Assembly (NCBI RefSeq): GCF_019059575.1
Contig: NW_024881566.1
Span: 62,001-126,000 of the forward strand
Direction of reading: 5' to 3'
DNA from: Amphibalanus amphitrite
Lineage: Eukaryota > Arthropoda > Thecostraca > Balanomorpha > Balanidae
DNA length: 64,000 nucleotides
Part shown: in pieces, positions 61,801 through 64,000 of the stretch
How positions within the stretch are numbered: position 1 is the first letter of the stretch
Layout of the letters: the number at the start of each line of letters is the position of its first letter
Made by a program: the position numbers and the translations under genes
The notes under the pieces: model-generated
Databases searched by the model: none
Told to the model about the DNA's origin: nothing
The model's input: the letters and a program-made list of their open reading frames with translations, nothing else

Positions 61801-63813
61801 CCGGTCATTTGTCCTTCTCCCAGAATGCTGGGAAGTTCGATCTGCACCAGTCCTTCGTCGTTCTAGCTCGATGAGCCGGGACGCCAACCTGTTGAAAGAT
61901 GGCCCTGGACATGTTCAGCAGAGGTTTTCGGCTGGAAACGTGGCTTGGTGAGCCTCAGCTTTAGAAACAGCCTCCAGTACCGATGAACTGTCAGCTTGGA
62001 GACTGGATGACTGTTGGCAATCAGCCTCCTTGCCAGTTTTCTTGTTGATAAGCCCGTATTTAGCTCCGCACTTCGCGATGACGAGCTGCACTACCCGGCT
62101 GGCAGAAGTCTTGCTGCCGCGACCTAGCTTGTTCGCGGGCGTCTATCAGCTTCTGCCGCGTGACAACCAGCGCCAAATCGTGCGGCAACTCATGCCCAGT
62201 GTCTCGGCGACTTGGCCGTGGGTCATGCCACCGGCAATCATGCCGACTGTCCCGCTGCGGGACGATTTACTCTGCAGTTTTGCCATCCTGGACACCTGGT
62301 CCGCGCGCGCTGGGTACTGTCCAGGAAATGACCTCCGTACACCCCTTGACCGGTCAGGGTAACAACAATTTGAAGGTCACGTGACTAGAATGTAACCAAT
62401 ATGGTCTGGGAGCCAGTACCGGCGAAATCAAATTGATATTGCGCCGTAGAAGGAAAAATGAAGATTGTGAGAGGGTGTGACATCAATTTTGGGACATCCT
62501 GTAGTTACATCGTGCAGAATCTGAAATGTTCTTTGGCGGAAAGGGATGTACATATGTATACGTCATGTGTGTGTGGGAAGAGGGGGAGGTATGTTTTTAA
62601 GACTATTATTGGACTCGACTCCGATTTCCTATTTCGATCCATAATAAACATTGACGGTCCTCACTCCTGACCACACCAATCCATCAACACTGTGTGCCTC
62701 ACTAACCACTGCGTTACGTACGGTTCCGTTCCCAAAGAACTTGCTGGCTTATATTTAATGTCCGGCGCGCCCTGCCCCTCTGGCGTTCGCGATCACCATC
62801 GCGTCTCGCCTCCAGGTTCTCCTACATTTGTCCGGATATCGCCAAAGAGTTCGCCAAGTACGACGCGGACCCGTCCAAGTGGATCAAGCAGTACCAGGGC
62901 GTCAACTCGGTGACCAGGCAGCCGTTCGAGGTGGACGTCGGCTACGAGCGCTTCCTCGGACCCGAGATCTTCTTCCATCCGGAGGTAGGAGAGTGGTCCG
63001 ATGGCCAGTGAGACTTTCCATCCGGAGGTAGACCGTAGGGGTGTCCCGTTGACCAGTGTGAGATCTTCAATCCAGAGGTAGGGGACGATTGAGAGGTCTT
63101 CCATCCAGAGGTAGGGGGCTTGTCCCGTTGACCAGTCTGAGATCTTCCACGTGGAGGTAGGGGTGTCCGGGTGACTGATGACACGTGCTCCGAGACGCTA
63201 CCTGTATGGCTGGTGTTGGACAAAGGCCGCTTCTGCGTGATTTGTACTCGTGAACATTTGGAACCAGAAACAAATATCTGATAAGATATCAAACATATGA
63301 TTTCCCGGCTTATTCATGAATCTAATATTAGCCTGTCAGATAAAAATTAGTGTGATAAACGCGTAAACAGACTGCTTTGTACGCGGTTGTGGACATTTTG
63401 GTGTTTCGCCATTGGCATATAAAATTCATCGTCTAACGTTGTCTTTCCCATCGTATTGCCGCCGTTCACGTCTTGCATGTTACTGCATATGTTCCAGTAA
63501 AGTGATTTTGCCGGCTATTTTAGCTCGCAGAGGACTGACATTAGAAGTCGCATCTCTGAGTTCTGACACTCTTCTCCCGTACGTCTGTCGGCAGTTCGCG
63601 AACCCCGACTTCACGACGCCGATCTCGGAGATTGTCGACAACGTGATCCAGAGCTGCCCAATCGACGTGCGCCGGCCGCTCTACAAGAACATTGTGCTGT
63701 CGGGCGGCAGCACCATGTTCCGCGACTTTAGTCGGCGCCTGCAGCGTGACGTCAAGCGCCAGGTGGACGCGCGGCTCAAACTGAGCGAGGCGCTCAGCCA
63801 GGGACGCATTACG
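55777..63813 (+). CDS. Arp3: actin-related protein 3, seven exons, 3' end outside the window
   Basis: Join of 55777-55820, 59379-59559, 59837-59993, 60273-60430, 60690-60838, 62816-62984 and 63595-63813. That is 359 codons in frame with GT-AG introns. The product starts [20 protein letters not shown] and has the Arp3 signatures [38 protein letters not shown] and [12 protein letters not shown]. Arp3 binds ATP through the actin fold (phosphate loops DNGTG near 11 and DSGDG near 170) and, with Arp2, forms the first two subunits of new actin branches in the Arp2/3 complex. Arp3 is about 418 residues in other animals, so about 60 remain beyond 64,000. The first phosphate loop has Asn where many Arp3 proteins have Cys. 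Nothing is broken. Confidence 0.96.
56000..57572. mobile_element. fold-back element of inverted tRNA-like repeats, 8-bp target duplication
   Basis: It is 1,573 bp with perfect 8-bp flanking duplications ATAAATAC (55,992-999; 57,573-580) and ends GGTAGTCATAAAGCAGGCGT / ACGCCTGCTTTATGACTACC. The arms are inverted copies, about 690 and 880 bp, meeting near 56,690. Outside, each arm has about 230 bp of matching sequence; inside it has units of about 125-131 bp (three left, four right) plus one different terminal unit. Units carry GGTTCGAATCC, a perfect Pol III B box/T-loop, at 56,251, 56,399, 56,530 and 56,661 and inverted near 56,774, 56,905, 57,034, 57,161 and 57,309. A 'gctagagctcactgact' D-arm-like block lies about 40 bases upstream of each inner B box. 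It has no transposase and lies in Arp3 intron 1. Confidence 0.85.
57637..58111 (+). mobile_element. 475-bp TTAA MITE, copy 2
   Basis: TTAA at 57,637-640 and 58,108-111. Nearly identical in length and sequence to 5933-6407. Confidence 0.78.
58203..58358 (+). pseudogene. 3' end of a non-LTR retrotransposon ORF2
   Basis: A frame reading [20 protein letters not shown], then FKKQLDKL..., ending in TAG at 58,356-358. The F..R.V..WN.LP..V..A.....FK..L pattern is the usual C-terminus of Jockey/CR1-like reverse transcriptase proteins. Only this tail is present, as after a 5'-truncated insertion. Confidence 0.7.
58359..59378. other. Arp3 intron 1, distal part
   Basis: Possibly the 3' UTR of the truncated LINE at its start; otherwise no feature recognised. 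Confidence 0.35.
59379..59559 (+). CDS. Arp3: Arp3 exon 2
   Basis: Acceptor tgctgcag, donor gtgagt. Encodes [20 protein letters not shown] through [16 protein letters not shown]. Confidence 0.95.
59837..59993 (+). CDS. Arp3: Arp3 exon 3
   Basis: Acceptor gtctccag, donor gtgggt. Encodes [17 protein letters not shown] through [16 protein letters not shown] and one base of Glu. Confidence 0.95.
60273..60430 (+). CDS. Arp3: Arp3 exon 4
   Basis: Acceptor ggccgccag, donor gtgagt. Encodes [20 protein letters not shown] and the second phosphate loop [12 protein letters not shown]. Confidence 0.95.
60560..60689 (+). repeat. tandem pyrimidine units at the Arp3 exon 5 acceptor
   Basis: About three units of 40-42 bp like 'actctgagctctgactcgct' followed by 'ctcgttttcccgtttcccc', the last one merging into the acceptor 'cgactccag'. 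Confidence 0.6.
60690..60838 (+). CDS. Arp3: Arp3 exon 5
   Basis: Acceptor gactccag after a repeated pyrimidine tract, donor gtgagt. Encodes [20 protein letters not shown] through [13 protein letters not shown]. Confidence 0.95.
60839..61500. other. Arp3 intron 5, proximal part; no further feature
   Basis: About 660 bp upstream of the mariner remnant. No other coding signal. Confidence 0.35.
61501..62503 (-). pseudogene. dead Tc1/mariner-family transposon
   Basis: Ends TACTGGGTGTCCCAAAA / TTTTGGGACATCCTGTA with TA at both edges; 1 kb. On the minus strand broken pieces of a transposase can be read: a helix-turn-helix ([20 protein letters not shown]), the block [13 protein letters not shown], where the preceding expected Trp codon is now TGA, and a C-terminal piece with [12 protein letters not shown]. 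Several stops, frame changes and a deleted catalytic centre rule out activity. It lies in Arp3 intron 5. Confidence 0.75.
62816..62984 (+). CDS. Arp3: Arp3 exon 6
   Basis: Acceptor cctccag, donor gtagga. Encodes [19 protein letters not shown] through [14 protein letters not shown]. The exon end plus donor is repeated four more times in the next 180 bp. Confidence 0.94.
62971..63165 (+). repeat. minisatellite copying the Arp3 exon 6 end and donor site
   Basis: Five copies of 'tcttccatccggaggtaggg'-type sequence at about 62,971, 63,013, 63,064, 63,097 and 63,142. The first is the genuine exon end plus donor. The later ones keep GAGGTAG and alternate with 'tgtcccgttgaccagt' spacers. Confidence 0.75.
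63595..63813 (+). CDS. Arp3: Arp3 exon 7
   Basis: Acceptor gtcggcag, donor gtcagt. Encodes [19 protein letters not shown], the [12 protein letters not shown] motif and ends [11 protein letters not shown]. The next exon lies outside the window. Confidence 0.94.
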
Positions 63814-64000
63814 GTCAGTGGACGCCGCGGGGGACATGGGGAACGAGGGGGGGGGGATGACGACGGCTGGGGATGTTCTGTCTCGAGGCATTGAGTAGAC
63901 CGGGCAGTCACTGAAAATGTGCAACGATGTAGTTCGGGAATGATCATGCTAATATGCTGGATTGATTGGACCTTACTGCTCATCCCATGGATGATATGCA

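Noticed and set aside
61419-61874. Plus-strand open frame of 151 codons in Arp3 intron 5
   Set aside because: It is largely the antisense of the dead mariner transposase region and has no domain.
1-64000. CRISPR arrays, operons, bacterial promoters or plasmid origins
   Set aside because: The genes have spliceosomal introns and the tandem repeats are minisatellites without unique spacers of equal length, so prokaryotic features do not apply.

Overview
This is animal nuclear DNA: two multi-exon protein genes with GT-AG introns, many transposons and minisatellites, and no bacterial features. The Arp3 exons carry arthropod-like residues (for example [12 protein letters not shown] and SEIVDN). 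With the GC-rich coding DNA and repeat-swollen introns, an arthropod and perhaps a crustacean is my best guess. That is an inference; I could not run a search.

Two housekeeping-type genes are arranged head to head. On the minus strand a complete MOSPD2-like gene runs from its ATG at 47,589 to its stop at 12,678. It has ten coding exons, 600 codons plus stop, all phases agree, and the order is CRAL-TRIO, acidic/low-complexity linker, MSP domain, tail anchor. Its first intron is 21.4 kb and holds a young, intact Ty3/gypsy retrotransposon (40,330-46,487). On the plus strand the actin-related protein 3 gene starts at 55,777. Seven coding exons (359 codons) lie in the window and the last about 60 codons lie beyond its right edge. 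A third, intronless gene at 6,808-7,779 (+) is a divergent class A GPCR interrupted by one in-frame TAA.

Most of the rest is transposon-derived. (a) 1-10.3 kb: nested DNA transposons around the GPCR. (b) 12.7-26 kb: MOSPD2 exons with minisatellite-rich introns. (c) 26-40 kb: MOSPD2 intron 1 packed with TTAA-flanked MITEs, a transposon with 4-bp target duplications, a piggyBac-like relic, two large minisatellites and an hAT-type MITE. (d) 40.3-46.5 kb: the gypsy element. (e) 47.6-55.8 kb: the space between the two divergent genes, with hairpin-capped TTAA elements and a 1.7-kb fold-back element. (f) 55.8-63.8 kb: Arp3, whose intron 1 holds a second fold-back element built of tRNA-like units with an 8-bp target duplication, a MITE and a LINE tail. 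Intron 5 holds a dead mariner.

The most unusual things here are: the two fold-back transposons made of inverted minisatellite arrays, 665 bp apart around Arp3 exon 1; a family of TTAA elements capped by G-run/C-run hairpins and filled with AGGTCA half-sites; minisatellites that copy exon ends together with their splice sites in both host genes; and an in-frame duplication in the gypsy polyprotein where 13 of 20 codons differ silently but only one amino acid changed.
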